A stretch of 19,027 bases of DNA from Flavobacteria bacterium RIFCSPLOWO2_12_FULL_31_7 (GCA_001800945.1 MGWJ01000001.1:1-19027), one strand, 5' to 3'; positions 7,960 to 16,400 are shown, counted from the stretch's first letter. The notes: a model not told the origin generated them from the sequence alone. Translations and numbers: made by a program.

Positions 7960-9241
7960 ATCTTTCTTTCAAGAATAACAAAATTACAACCAGCATAAAA
8001 AACTCGTAAGGAAAAGCATATTTCGCATTGGTTCCATAAACCACTAAAGCTTGTAAAATTGCAGCTGCGTGAATAAATGCTAAAAGTAGCATTACTGCAT
8101 TAATTTTTCTGTTTTTTATCAAATCGTATAAATAGTAAAAGCTTAAGATTAAGAAGGCAAATTTCAGAATTAAAACTACAACAATTTGAATAGAATTTAT
8201 TACTGAGATCAGAGAATTAAACTCGTTATCTTGAAATTTCATATACGGTTTCATATCAAAAACTTTCCAAAAATCAAACCACGAATTGGTAATAGAATAA
8301 TAAAAATAATCTCCTAAATTAGAGGTAATTGTAGCTTTGGCATACTTTCCAAATTGATTCGTAACATCTGCAAACTTCGTATATTTTGGAGCTAAATGTT
8401 GCCCGCCCCAAACTTTCCAGATAGCCATGGAAGCATCTTCCCCGTTTTGCAACATTTCATCTCTATATTTCACATAAGGTTGAATGATAAAATCATATTC
8501 TTTTGGTCCTTTTTCAGCAAAATACAAACAATTTTGAGCTAAATTTAATCCAAAATAAGCTGTTGGTTCAAAATATCCGATTTTCTCTTCTACAAAACTA
8601 CACCAATTGAAATAGGCATAAAAAGGTAAAATAAAAAGAATTAATTTCACTGAAACTAACTTCTTAAATGTGAAATTTTTAAGCAGATATAAAGCAAAAA
8701 TCAAAAACGGATAAAAGATAAAAAAGGGTTTGACTAAAATTAAAATCGCAAGTAAAACACTTAAAGTAATTTCAACTAAAATCTGCTGCTTCTTAAAATA
8801 ATTATTCAGTAAAAAGTAGAAAACAATTGAGTTTAACAACAACATAAAGGTTTCCGCCAAGATGAACGTTTCATAAAAAAAATTCTGAATATATAATGAT
8901 GAAAACAAAGTTACATAGAAGGCCACTTTCTCAGAAAAATTCAAATTCAAAAGTGTTTTGAACCAAAAAAATGCCGTAATAATTCCCATCAACATTTGTG
9001 TTAAAACCACTAAAATTTTATCATGATTGAGTAAATAAATCACATACGGATAACCAGGAGTTCTTTCACCAACATAATCATCAAAATTATTATTGATTAA
9101 CTCCGTTACAAAATGATTGAAAGCCCAACTATCTGGAGCTTCAGAAAAATTATTATAACCAAAAAAGAAGGCTAATTTCGCGACAAAAAGTAGTGAAATT
9201 AATCCGTAAATATATCTGTTATTTAATAAATGTTGCTTCAT
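7916..9241 (-). CDS. GT-C-type membrane glycosyltransferase, copy 2
   Basis: The 441-residue protein has roughly ten membrane segments and no domain beyond them. An early extracytoplasmic loop carries Asp37 (APDSWAFNHF) and an ERTPGYP motif (59-65), the pattern of GT39/ArnT-like GT-C enzymes in which the loop Asp acts on a polyprenyl-phosphate-sugar donor. A LVKPF motif follows a central helix, and near the C-terminus comes ALVVYGTNAKYAFP. It would therefore add a sugar on the periplasmic face of the inner membrane. It is clearly paralogous to the gene upstream, sharing the signature YFGLN..QNC..F.EK.P. It is the last gene of the minus-strand operon, overlapping the upstream gene by 23 nt. 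No terminator is seen; its 3' end lies inside the opposing glycosyltransferase gene. The sugar transferred is unknown. Confidence 0.75.
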   Translation of the reverse strand: MKQHLLNNRYIYGLISLLFVAKLAFFFGYNNFSEAPDSWAFNHFVTELINNNFDDYVGERTPGYPYVIYLLNHDKILVVLTQMLMGIITAFFWFKTLLNLNFSEKVAFYVTLFSSLYIQNFFYETFILAETFMLLLNSIVFYFLLNNYFKKQQILVEITLSVLLAILILVKPFFIFYPFLIFALYLLKNFTFKKLVSVKLILFILPFYAYFNWCSFVEEKIGYFEPTAYFGLNLAQNCLYFAEKGPKEYDFIIQPYVKYRDEMLQNGEDASMAIWKVWGGQHLAPKYTKFADVTNQFGKYAKATITSNLGDYFYYSITNSWFDFWKVFDMKPYMKFQDNEFNSLISVINSIQIVVVLILKFAFLILSFYYLYDLIKNRKINAVMLLLAFIHAAAILQALVVYGTNAKYAFPYEFFMLVVILLFLKERFNWFSKVAHISQPA

Positions 9242-10499
9242 CTTTTGGAGAAAAAAAGTTATTTTTTATAAATAGAAAAACGATAGTTATTATTATAAAT
9301 TCAAATGGGAAACTATATCTGGCATTGGATCCATAAACCACTAAAGCTTGTAAAACAGCCGTAGAGAGTACAATTAAAACTAAAAGTAATTCAATCGTAA
9401 ACTTTCGGTTTTTGATAAATTGGAAAAGATAAATTGGAATTAAAAGCAAAAAAATGGTTTTAATACTTCGAAGAAGTACACTTTGAAATTTCCATATATA
9501 GTTAATAAAACTTGATGTTTCTAACGAATTTGAGGACACCATTTCTACCTTCCAAAATTCTTTAAAAGAAAGAAAAATAACTTGTTTCAGGTACAAACCA
9601 AAATTATTCTTAATGGTAGCATCTGCACATTTCCCGAACTCATTGGAGAGTTGTGGAAAAGTCATATTTTTATAAGCAAAATTACCATTATCCACCGCAT
9701 ACCAAATACACATCGGATTTCCTAGTCCATTTTCAGTATGCAAAGCTCTTTGTTTCAAATATGGCTTTTTAATCCAATTGAATTCATCTGGAGCTTTTTC
9801 AATAAAATTCACACAATTTTGAATCTTATTCAACCCGAAATAAGTAGAAGAAACAAAAAAACCTGTGTTTAAAAAATTCACATAAGACCAAGAGATAAAA
9901 ACAAAAAAAGGTAAAACTAAAAGTATAAGCTTTTGCTTAATTATCGTTTTCCATTCGAAATTATTATAAACAAAAAAGGAAAAAACAACAAACGGCAAAT
10001 AGATATAAAATGGTTTCAAAAGCACTAAAATAGCCAAACAAAATGCTGATGCTAAAATCTGATTTTTAAGTACATAATAAAACAATAACATCATTACAAA
10101 CCAATTAATACTTTCAATCAAAATGGCATGTTCATAAGATAAAACATGAAGAAAAGCACTAAAAAAAAGTGAAATAAAAAGTGAAATAAAAGTTTTAAAA
10201 TTGAAAAGTTTCAAAATTTTATACCAAACCACACTTGAAATAATTCCTATTATCATTTGAAACAAAACCACCAATTGAGTTGAATTTCCTAATAAACAAA
10301 TTAGTAAGGAATAACCTGGAGAACGACCGCCAAAATAACCATTTATAGAACCAGAAGAAATGAGTTTCGCCAAATCAATATACGTTTGACTATCATTTGT
10401 TAAGAGTACATTTTGGTTAAAAAAATAAAATAGTATTCTAAAAATCAAGCCAAAAACGACTAAAATTGAAATGGAATATTTTTGAAAAAGCCTATTCAT
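9219..10499 (-). CDS. GT-C-type membrane glycosyltransferase, copy 1
   Basis: I place the start at the ATG at 10499 (426 residues, MNRLFQKYSISILVV). It overlaps the upstream stop by 8 nt in ATGAATAG and aligns with the N-terminus of the paralogue. The in-frame ATG at 10550 would add 17 residues and overlap the upstream gene by 59 nt. About ten membrane segments are present. The first loop has Asp36 (TNDSQTYID) and GGRSPGYS (57-64), matching the loop Asp and R-x-PGY pattern of polyprenyl-phosphate-sugar-dependent GT-C enzymes. An LLKPFYIY motif and a C-terminal ALVVYGSNARYSFP motif are also shared with the next gene. It directly follows the ALG5-like GT2 that could supply its donor. Acceptor and sugar cannot be read from sequence. 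Confidence 0.75.
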   Translation of the reverse strand: MNRLFQKYSISILVVFGLIFRILFYFFNQNVLLTNDSQTYIDLAKLISSGSINGYFGGRSPGYSLLICLLGNSTQLVVLFQMIIGIISSVVWYKILKLFNFKTFISLFISLFFSAFLHVLSYEHAILIESINWFVMMLLFYYVLKNQILASAFCLAILVLLKPFYIYLPFVVFSFFVYNNFEWKTIIKQKLILLVLPFFVFISWSYVNFLNTGFFVSSTYFGLNKIQNCVNFIEKAPDEFNWIKKPYLKQRALHTENGLGNPMCIWYAVDNGNFAYKNMTFPQLSNEFGKCADATIKNNFGLYLKQVIFLSFKEFWKVEMVSSNSLETSSFINYIWKFQSVLLRSIKTIFLLLIPIYLFQFIKNRKFTIELLLVLIVLSTAVLQALVVYGSNARYSFPFEFIIITIVFLFIKNNFFSPKDEATFIK

Positions 10500-11205
10500 A
10501 TTTTCTATAAATTTGGAATAACTGAAAAGGAATTCGTAGAAAATCTCCAACTTTTATTTTCGAATTTCCAATTTCTTCCCATTTTTCAAGTGGAATTTCC
10601 TTCACAACCTGTTTCAAATCGTGAATTTTTTGCAAACGTTTAAGCAATTCTACATCAAATAACCATTTAGAAATGAAAGGTTTTTCAAAAATTTGCTTTG
10701 CCGTTTGATAATCAATAACTTTAGCTCCACATTGTGTATCGTAAACAGCTACTTTTAAGATAAACTGACTGACAATGGTAGCGAAAATACGACCGAAATA
10801 ATGTCTTTTTAAAGATCTTTTTACCCCATTTCCGATCAGTTTAATTCGAGCACCCATAACTAATTTATAATTTGGATTTTGAATGGAAAACTGAATTAAT
10901 TTATCTAGCTCTGAAAAAGGTGTCGCTAAGTCCGCATCATAATAAGCTATAAAATCCGCATCTGAAATAGATAAAACTCCAGAACGAATCGCCGCTGCTT
11001 TACCAAGATTTTTTGGCAATTTTAAAACTTCAATAGAAGAAAATTTAGATTGAAATTCTTCTAAAATCTGAATCGTTTGGTCCGAACTTCCATCATCAAC
11101 TAATAAAAAATTGCAGTTTGGAAAAGCTGTGAAAATTTGATAAAAATCATCCAAATTAATTCTAGCAACTTCGTTATAAAACGGAATTATGATTACTATT
11201 TTCAT
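10492..11205 (-). CDS. GT2, polyprenyl-phosphate glycosyltransferase (ALG5/DPM1-like)
   Basis: The 237-residue GT-A fold enzyme begins MKIVIIIPFYNE and carries the nucleotide-sugar motif DDGSSD (37-42), KNLGKAAAIRSG (65-76), the metal-binding DADLATP (90-96), DTQCGAK (156-162) and KWLFDVELLKRL (180-191). DADLATP with DTQCG.K and FD.ELL is the pattern of the dolichyl-phosphate beta-glucosyltransferase branch, which moves a hexose from UDP or GDP onto polyprenyl phosphate. No membrane helices are present, unlike eukaryotic ALG5 (N-terminal anchor) or GtrB-like enzymes (C-terminal spans), so it should work at the inner leaflet. It overlaps the flippase gene by 4 nt (ATGA) and the GT-C gene by 8 nt. 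The neighbours support donor synthesis for the GT-C pair. Glucose versus mannose is not decidable. Confidence 0.85.
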   Translation of the reverse strand: MKIVIIIPFYNEVARINLDDFYQIFTAFPNCNFLLVDDGSSDQTIQILEEFQSKFSSIEVLKLPKNLGKAAAIRSGVLSISDADFIAYYDADLATPFSELDKLIQFSIQNPNYKLVMGARIKLIGNGVKRSLKRHYFGRIFATIVSQFILKVAVYDTQCGAKVIDYQTAKQIFEKPFISKWLFDVELLKRLQKIHDLKQVVKEIPLEKWEEIGNSKIKVGDFLRIPFQLFQIYRKYE

Positions 11206-12470
11206 GACAGTTTCTTTCTAAAATAAATAACTAAAACCAACAGATACATAAAATAAGTAAACGTGTGAGCGATAACAATTCCGTTAATTCCAATGGCATG
11301 TAACATCCAATTTGTGGAGAAATACATGATAAACAAAGAAACAATTTCGGTAATAATAAATGCTTTTGTTTGTTTTGTGGCGATTAAAATAGTTCCAAAA
11401 ATTAGTGACATTGCTTTTAATAAATCGCCAACCAATTGCCATAGAAATAAGGATTCCATGGTTTCAAATTCAGTTGAAAATAATACTTGAATGATAAATT
11501 TTCTTAATAAGAAAATCAGCACTAAACCTAGAGTAAAAACTGGAATAATCGTTTTAAAATAATTAAAAACAATAACTTGTATATTAGAATTATTTACTGC
11601 CAATTTAGGATAAAAATAAATTGACATTATGGAAGAAATAAATAGTAAATAATACGATGAAATTCGCTGTAAACCTTCATAAATCCCTGCATTTTTCAAG
11701 CCTGTAATTTCAATTACATCAGTACGAATTTCTAATAAAACAAACGAACCAATTACACCAGAAACCAAAGCCATCAATACATATTCGGATAGATTCTTAA
11801 TTACTGAAAAATCAAATGATGCAATAGAAAAAACATCAGAAAATGAAATGGCATTTCTTAAATAAAAAAGGCTATTAAAAAACACAAAAACTGGTGCTAA
11901 AACTAAAGAAAGTAAAGCGCCAAAAGTATTGTAATAATAAATTAGAAATACAGAAAAAAGCAAAGCAATACTGCTAGAAATAATCTGAATATAAATGACT
12001 TTTTTATACTCCTGAAAACCGTTAACAACAGAAATACAAAACGTTGAAAAAACGTATAATGGAAATACAATAGCCAAAATGTAAAATACAAAACTATAGA
12101 TTTCGGAATGATGGAATATTTCTTTCGACAAGTAATTCGCACCGAAAATTAAAATTAAACTCATCGCAATGGAAGAAACCAAAAGTAACAAACCAAAAGT
12201 AGCTAAAACCGATTTTAATTTTACTTTATCATGTTGGTATTCCGAAACGTATTTAACAATTGCGTTTTGAATTCCGAGTAAAGAAAAATTCTCCACAACA
12301 TTTAAAAAAGCTCTAAAATTTCCAACAAAAGCCATTCCGTTTGCGCCAACAAAAATCGCCAATGCTTTTGATGTGATGAAACCAAAAACTAATTTCAACA
12401 AAATATGTATGCTATTCAAAGAAGTAATTTTGAATAACGGTTGTTGTATTATTTTTCTAATTTCAGACAA
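11202..12470 (-). CDS. O-antigen translocase / Wzx-type flippase
   Basis: The 422-residue protein is built of about 12 membrane segments and resembles the WzxE branch of the MOP flippase superfamily. The N-terminal part, with NSIHILLKLVFGF, a KALAIFVGANGMAFVGN stretch and then NAIVKYVSEY, follows the E. coli WzxE layout (GKLLA, FGPAG, NFRQ, GVTKYVAQY). It should move an undecaprenyl-linked oligosaccharide from the inner to the outer leaflet. The start is a TTG at 12470 that directly follows the aminotransferase stop codon TAA in the same frame. No ATG lies nearby, and the residues just after TTG look like a normal flippase N-terminus. It ends by a 4-nt ATGA overlap with the GT2 gene. Translation is probably coupled to the upstream gene. 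Confidence 0.87.
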   Translation of the reverse strand: MSEIRKIIQQPLFKITSLNSIHILLKLVFGFITSKALAIFVGANGMAFVGNFRAFLNVVENFSLLGIQNAIVKYVSEYQHDKVKLKSVLATFGLLLLVSSIAMSLILIFGANYLSKEIFHHSEIYSFVFYILAIVFPLYVFSTFCISVVNGFQEYKKVIYIQIISSSIALLFSVFLIYYYNTFGALLSLVLAPVFVFFNSLFYLRNAISFSDVFSIASFDFSVIKNLSEYVLMALVSGVIGSFVLLEIRTDVIEITGLKNAGIYEGLQRISSYYLLFISSIMSIYFYPKLAVNNSNIQVIVFNYFKTIIPVFTLGLVLIFLLRKFIIQVLFSTEFETMESLFLWQLVGDLLKAMSLIFGTILIATKQTKAFIITEIVSLFIMYFSTNWMLHAIGINGIVIAHTFTYFMYLLVLVIYFRKKLS

Positions 12471-13550
12471 TTAATAACAATTTAAAGTGGTGATAATATT
12501 AGATATTTCCTCATTTGTTAACACGGAACTTATGGGTAAACTCAACACTTCTCGATGAATTTTTTCTGTAATAGGCAAATTCAACTGATTGAAATCTGAC
12601 AACGCTTTTTGCTTGTGTGGCGGAATCGGGTAATGAATTAGCGTTTCTATGCCGTTTTTTAATAAATACGCTTGTAATTCGTCTCTGTTTTCCGTTCGAA
12701 TTACGAACAAATGAAACACATGTATATCGAAATTTTCACAGGTTGGTAAAACAATTTTAGCATTTTTAATTTCCGATAAATAACGTTTTGCAACAAGTTT
12801 TCGCGCTTCGTTCTCTGTATCTAAATGTGGTAATTTTACATTTAAAAAAGCAGCTTGCAATTCGTCTAAACGAGAATTGACACCAATATAATCGTTATGA
12901 TATTTTTGGTTCGAACCATAATTTCTTATAGAAAATAACCGTTCTGCTAATTGATCATCATTTGTAGTAATCGCACCACCATCGCCTAAAGCGCCTAAAT
13001 TTTTACCTGGATAAAAACTAAAAGCTCGTGGATAATTCCCAATAAATGGTAATCCATGACCTTGGGCTGCATCTTCAACAATTACCAAATTATTTTTTTC
13101 TGCAATCGCAATAATACTGTTCATTTCAGCCAATTGACCATACAAATGAACCAACAAAATAGCTTTGGTTTTAGGTGTTATTTTTTCGGAAATTAAATTG
13201 GGATTGATGTTATAAGTTCCGATATTCGGTTCTACAAAAACGGGAACTAAATCAGCTTCTAAAATAGCTAAAACAGTAGCAATATAAGTATTGGCAGGCA
13301 CAATCACTTCATCACCTTTCTGTAACTTTCCAAGTTGGATGTAAGCTTTTAAAATTAAAACTAAAGCTTCTAACCCATTTCCAACTCCAATACAATATTT
13401 TGCGTTAGAATATTTGGCAAAACTTTGTTCAAATTGTTTGACTTCATCTCCTAAAATATACCAACCTCTATTTAAAAACTCTTTTGTTTTGGATAAAAAT
13501 TGCGTTTCAAATGGCTGATTCAATTTTTGTAAATCGAGAAATTTTATCAT
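12471..13550 (-). CDS. DegT/DnrJ/EryC1/StrS sugar aminotransferase
   Basis: The 359-residue PLP enzyme shows the family core: GNGLEAL (57-63) binding the phosphate, GDEVIVPANTYIAT (79-92), VEDAAQGHG with Asp160 and Gln163 contacting PLP, and FSFYPGKNLGALGDGG with the Schiff-base Lys183. It converts a nucleotide-linked keto-sugar to an amino-sugar using glutamate or another amino donor. The WYILG(D)EV start, YCIGVGNGL and ANTYIATVLAI stretches are closer to FdtB/QdtB-like 3-aminotransferases (dTDP-3-amino-3,6-dideoxyhexoses) than to WecE, but this is judged by eye. It overlaps the FemAB-like gene by 4 nt (ATGA) and is followed without a gap by the flippase in the same frame. The partner isomerase and dTDP-sugar genes are not in this window. 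Confidence 0.92.
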   Translation of the reverse strand: MIKFLDLQKLNQPFETQFLSKTKEFLNRGWYILGDEVKQFEQSFAKYSNAKYCIGVGNGLEALVLILKAYIQLGKLQKGDEVIVPANTYIATVLAILEADLVPVFVEPNIGTYNINPNLISEKITPKTKAILLVHLYGQLAEMNSIIAIAEKNNLVIVEDAAQGHGLPFIGNYPRAFSFYPGKNLGALGDGGAITTNDDQLAERLFSIRNYGSNQKYHNDYIGVNSRLDELQAAFLNVKLPHLDTENEARKLVAKRYLSEIKNAKIVLPTCENFDIHVFHLFVIRTENRDELQAYLLKNGIETLIHYPIPPHKQKALSDFNQLNLPITEKIHREVLSLPISSVLTNEEISNIITTLNCY

Positions 13551-14527
13551 ATAAACACTTGATTTAATTTGACAAAATTTTGGGTTTCCACTTCATAAAA
13601 ATCTTGACAAAAAGTTCTAGCTCCAAAGGTTTCTTTCCAATATTGTAACCCTTTATTAATGTTTTTTCCTTGATTTTCATTAGAAATTCCGAAATCAAAA
13701 TACTCGAAATTTTTATACTCTTTCGTAATCAAATAATGAAACAAATAATCCAAAGCACCATGTTGATTTTTATCGCCAATAGCGGAAATATATTGTACAT
13801 GAACCGTTTTTTTATCTAAGAACAAAGTAGTTCCAGCTAAAATTTCATTGTTTTCATATACGTTAAACTGTACAATTTGATTTGGAAATTTCTGCTGCAA
13901 TTGTTGAATTTCTTCTAGAGAATGTACAGGTTTAGCTTCATGCTTCAATTCTAAATTCGGAATTAAAACCAAATCCCAGAAACTATTCAAATCTGTTTCT
14001 TTTTTAATTTCTAAACCCAATTTTTGAGCGCGCTTTACACCTTCTACTCTATTCGAATTAATTTTAAATCGACTTTGTAAATCAATAGTAGCTAAAGTAT
14101 CTCTTCTGTATAATTTAGCTTCCGATAAAAACAAAGCATACTTTAACTCTTCCGAAGGTTGTGAAGTATAAATATTCGGAATCAATTTAAAATGAAGGCT
14201 TTCGATCTTATTTTGGTTTAAAAACCGAAGAATTTCAGCATAAATAGAAATGAATTTTTCTAGTTTTAAACCCGCATCAATCACCATTCCGCCATAAGTT
14301 AAACCTTGATGCGAATAGACTTTTTTACCCGAAATATTAGCTGGAAGAATAGCTTTCAAATGTTCTTTTTCGTCAAAAACTAACAAAGAAAAATCTTCAA
14401 ATCTATCAGAATGGTATTCCATAAAATCTCTATGAAATAAAAATGTAGCATTTTTGGAATTAGCCACAAAATTATTCCACATTTGATAATGCTCGGAAGT
14501 ATATTTTATAATTTTATATGAGTTCAT
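13547..14527 (-). CDS. FemAB-like GNAT family acyltransferase
   Basis: The 326-residue protein has no signal or membrane segment. Its layout fits FemAB-like/GNAT (PF13480-type) proteins: an N-terminal half with NATFLFHRDFMEYHSDRF near residue 27, a central AQKLGLEI helix, and a C-terminal half with VQFNVYENNEILAGTTL, VHVQYISAIG and a FDFGISNENQGKNINKGL stretch near residue 280. FemAB members move acyl or aminoacyl groups onto amines of cell-wall precursors or sugars. As the first gene of the operon and immediately upstream of the sugar aminotransferase, it is a good candidate for N-acylating the amino-sugar, though that is inference. It begins 82 nt from the divergent T9SS cargo gene. No TAnnTTTG box was found for this strand. 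Confidence 0.8.
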   Translation of the reverse strand: MNSYKIIKYTSEHYQMWNNFVANSKNATFLFHRDFMEYHSDRFEDFSLLVFDEKEHLKAILPANISGKKVYSHQGLTYGGMVIDAGLKLEKFISIYAEILRFLNQNKIESLHFKLIPNIYTSQPSEELKYALFLSEAKLYRRDTLATIDLQSRFKINSNRVEGVKRAQKLGLEIKKETDLNSFWDLVLIPNLELKHEAKPVHSLEEIQQLQQKFPNQIVQFNVYENNEILAGTTLFLDKKTVHVQYISAIGDKNQHGALDYLFHYLITKEYKNFEYFDFGISNENQGKNINKGLQYWKETFGARTFCQDFYEVETQNFVKLNQVFI

Positions 14528-14537
14528 AAGATAAATC

Positions 14538-14568
14538 TTTGGGGAAATTAGTAAAATTTATTACTTTG
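14538..14568 (+). promoter_or_regulatory. Probable promoter of the T9SS cargo gene
   Basis: TTTG at 14538-14541 is followed after 19 nt by TTACTTTG at 14561-14568, one base off TAnnTTTG. This lies in the 82-nt divergent gap and would give a leader of about 35 nt before the ATG at 14610. Confidence 0.45.
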
Positions 14569-14609
14569 GTAAAATTATTGGCCATAAATCTTAAAATTAG
14601 TTCCATTTG

Positions 14610-16400
14610 ATGAAAAAACTACAGGTTTTTATCTTGTTTATCTTTCAGCTTAGCTTTTCGCAAAGTATTGGTTTATATAATCAATTTAATGGTCGATATG
14701 ATTTTACATTTGTGGGTAACACTTTAAATCCAGCGGAGAATTCTTTTCAATTATCACCTTCAATTTTCACAACTTCTGATGCCTCATTATCATTAACTTC
14801 GGGTGATGTTATTGAAAGTGCTTATTTATATTGGGCAGGTTGTGGAACAGGCGATTTTGATGTGAAATTAAATGGAACAGATATTACAGCAACCAGAACG
14901 TTTTCAAATGTTTTAGTTCAAGGAAATACGTATAATTTTTTTAGCGCTTTCGCTGATGTTACGACACAAGTTCAATCCACTGGACCTGGAGTTTACACGC
15001 TTTCCGACTTAGATGTCACATCTTTTTTACCTCTCCATTTTCAAAATCGAACGAATTTTGCCGGTTGGGCCTTAATTGTTGTTTATAAAAATCCCGCCTT
15101 ACCTTTAAATCAATTGAATATTTATGACGGAATGCAAGTGGTTTCCGTTTTTTCAAATTTTTTAGACGTTTCTTTAGACGCGTTAAATGTAATTGATAAT
15201 GTAGATGCAAAAATTGGTTTTTTAGCTTGGGAAGGTGATTCTGGAATTGCGGTTACTGAATCTTTAAAAATTAATGGAAACGTAATCAGTAATCCGCCAT
15301 TAAATCCAGCAAATAATGCTTTTAATAGTACGAATTCTGTCACGAATTCCAACGCATTATACAACATGGATTTGGACATATATAATATTGAAAACAATAT
15401 TGGAGTTGGAGATACTTCCGCATTAATTCAGTTATCATCTGGTCAAGATTATGTTATGGTAAATGCCATCGTAACGAAATTAAATAGTCAATTACCTGAT
15501 GCTAGAATTACATTTCCAACACCAAGTTTAAGCTGCAACGTTAGAGAACTTGAAATTGAATATACCGTAACAAATTTTAATTCTACTGCAGATTTACCAG
15601 CTAATACGCCAATTACGTTTTACGCAGATGGTATTGTAATTGGTAGTGGATTTACTCAAAATATCATTCCCATAGATGGCTCGGAAAATGGGACTATAAT
15701 TGTAAATATACCTACGAGTATTCCGTTAAATTTTGATTTAATGGCTCAAGTGGACGATATCGGAAATGGAACCGGAATTATAAATGAAATTTCTGAATCT
15801 AATAATTCTTTTAATTTAATGATCCAGTTGTTAGCTTCTCCAAGTTTTAATCAACCTGATGAATTATTAAGTTGTAATTTAGGATTAAGTCGTGCCCAAT
15901 TTGATTTTTCTGATTATGAAGAAAGTATTAAAACTGACCCAAGTCATTTTGTAACTTTTTACGAATCAGAAGCCAATGCAATTGCAGAAATTAATGCAAT
16001 TAGTAATCCATCTAATTATGAAGCAGTAACTACACCAAAACTAATATGGGTACGAATTGAAAATATGGATGGTTGCTTTTCTATTACTTCGTTCTTACTA
16101 AAATCACGTAATTGTGATCCAATTGTTTATAATGCCGTTTCGCCAAATGCAGATGGGTTAAATGACTTTTTCTATATTTCTGGTTTAAGAGATATTTTCT
16201 TGAATTTTAATGTAGAAATTTATAATCGTTGGGGAAGACTAATTTGGACTGGAAATCATAACAAACCCGATTGGAACGGAGAAGTAGAACATGCTGTTGG
16301 AAATAAAGATGCTCCTGGAGGCACTTATTACTATATTTTATATTTAAATGATCCAGATTATCCAAATCCGATTAATGGCTATTTACTTTTAAAAAGATAA
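14610..16400 (+). CDS. T9SS type B sorting domain-containing secreted protein
   Basis: I start at the ATG at 14610 (596 residues); the TTG just before it adds only one residue. A Sec signal MKKLQVFILFIFQLSFSQ is followed by a beta-rich region (residues 50-290) with paired loops such as ESAYLYWAGCGTGDF. Next is a CARDB-like adhesion/repeat module (about 295-410, DARITFP through ESNNSF). A further region has ELLSCNLG and Cys-containing beta strands. The C-terminal 89 residues (from 508, NAVSPNADGLNDFF, through IYNRWGRLIW and APGGTYYY) form the gliding-motility-associated CHU_C domain. That is the type B signal directing export by the type IX secretion system to the cell surface. No enzymatic motif is evident; an adhesin or structural role is inferred. 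The next gene begins immediately after its stop codon. Confidence 0.9.
   Translation: MKKLQVFILFIFQLSFSQSIGLYNQFNGRYDFTFVGNTLNPAENSFQLSPSIFTTSDASLSLTSGDVIESAYLYWAGCGTGDFDVKLNGTDITATRTFSNVLVQGNTYNFFSAFADVTTQVQSTGPGVYTLSDLDVTSFLPLHFQNRTNFAGWALIVVYKNPALPLNQLNIYDGMQVVSVFSNFLDVSLDALNVIDNVDAKIGFLAWEGDSGIAVTESLKINGNVISNPPLNPANNAFNSTNSVTNSNALYNMDLDIYNIENNIGVGDTSALIQLSSGQDYVMVNAIVTKLNSQLPDARITFPTPSLSCNVRELEIEYTVTNFNSTADLPANTPITFYADGIVIGSGFTQNIIPIDGSENGTIIVNIPTSIPLNFDLMAQVDDIGNGTGIINEISESNNSFNLMIQLLASPSFNQPDELLSCNLGLSRAQFDFSDYEESIKTDPSHFVTFYESEANAIAEINAISNPSNYEAVTTPKLIWVRIENMDGCFSITSFLLKSRNCDPIVYNAVSPNADGLNDFFYISGLRDIFLNFNVEIYNRWGRLIWTGNHNKPDWNGEVEHAVGNKDAPGGTYYYILYLNDPDYPNPINGYLLLKR

Noticed and set aside
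10500..10550. Upstream ATG at 10550 for the first GT-C gene
   Set aside because: It would overlap the GT2 gene by 59 nt, whereas the ATG at 10499 gives a normal 8-nt overlap and aligns with the paralogue's N-terminus.
11293..11490. 65-residue plus-strand open frame within the flippase gene
   Set aside because: It has no motif, promoter or hydrophobic signal, and overlaps a well-supported membrane protein gene.
13547..14527. Naming the acyltransferase WecD
   Set aside because: Only gene order supports this; the sequence is of the larger FemAB-like type, not the WecD GNAT type.
14607..14609. TTG start for the T9SS cargo protein
   Set aside because: It adds a single residue before an ATG that starts a standard signal peptide.
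15122..15397. 91-residue minus-strand open frame
   Set aside because: It is antisense to the T9SS cargo gene, whose signal and C-terminal sorting domain are unmistakable.
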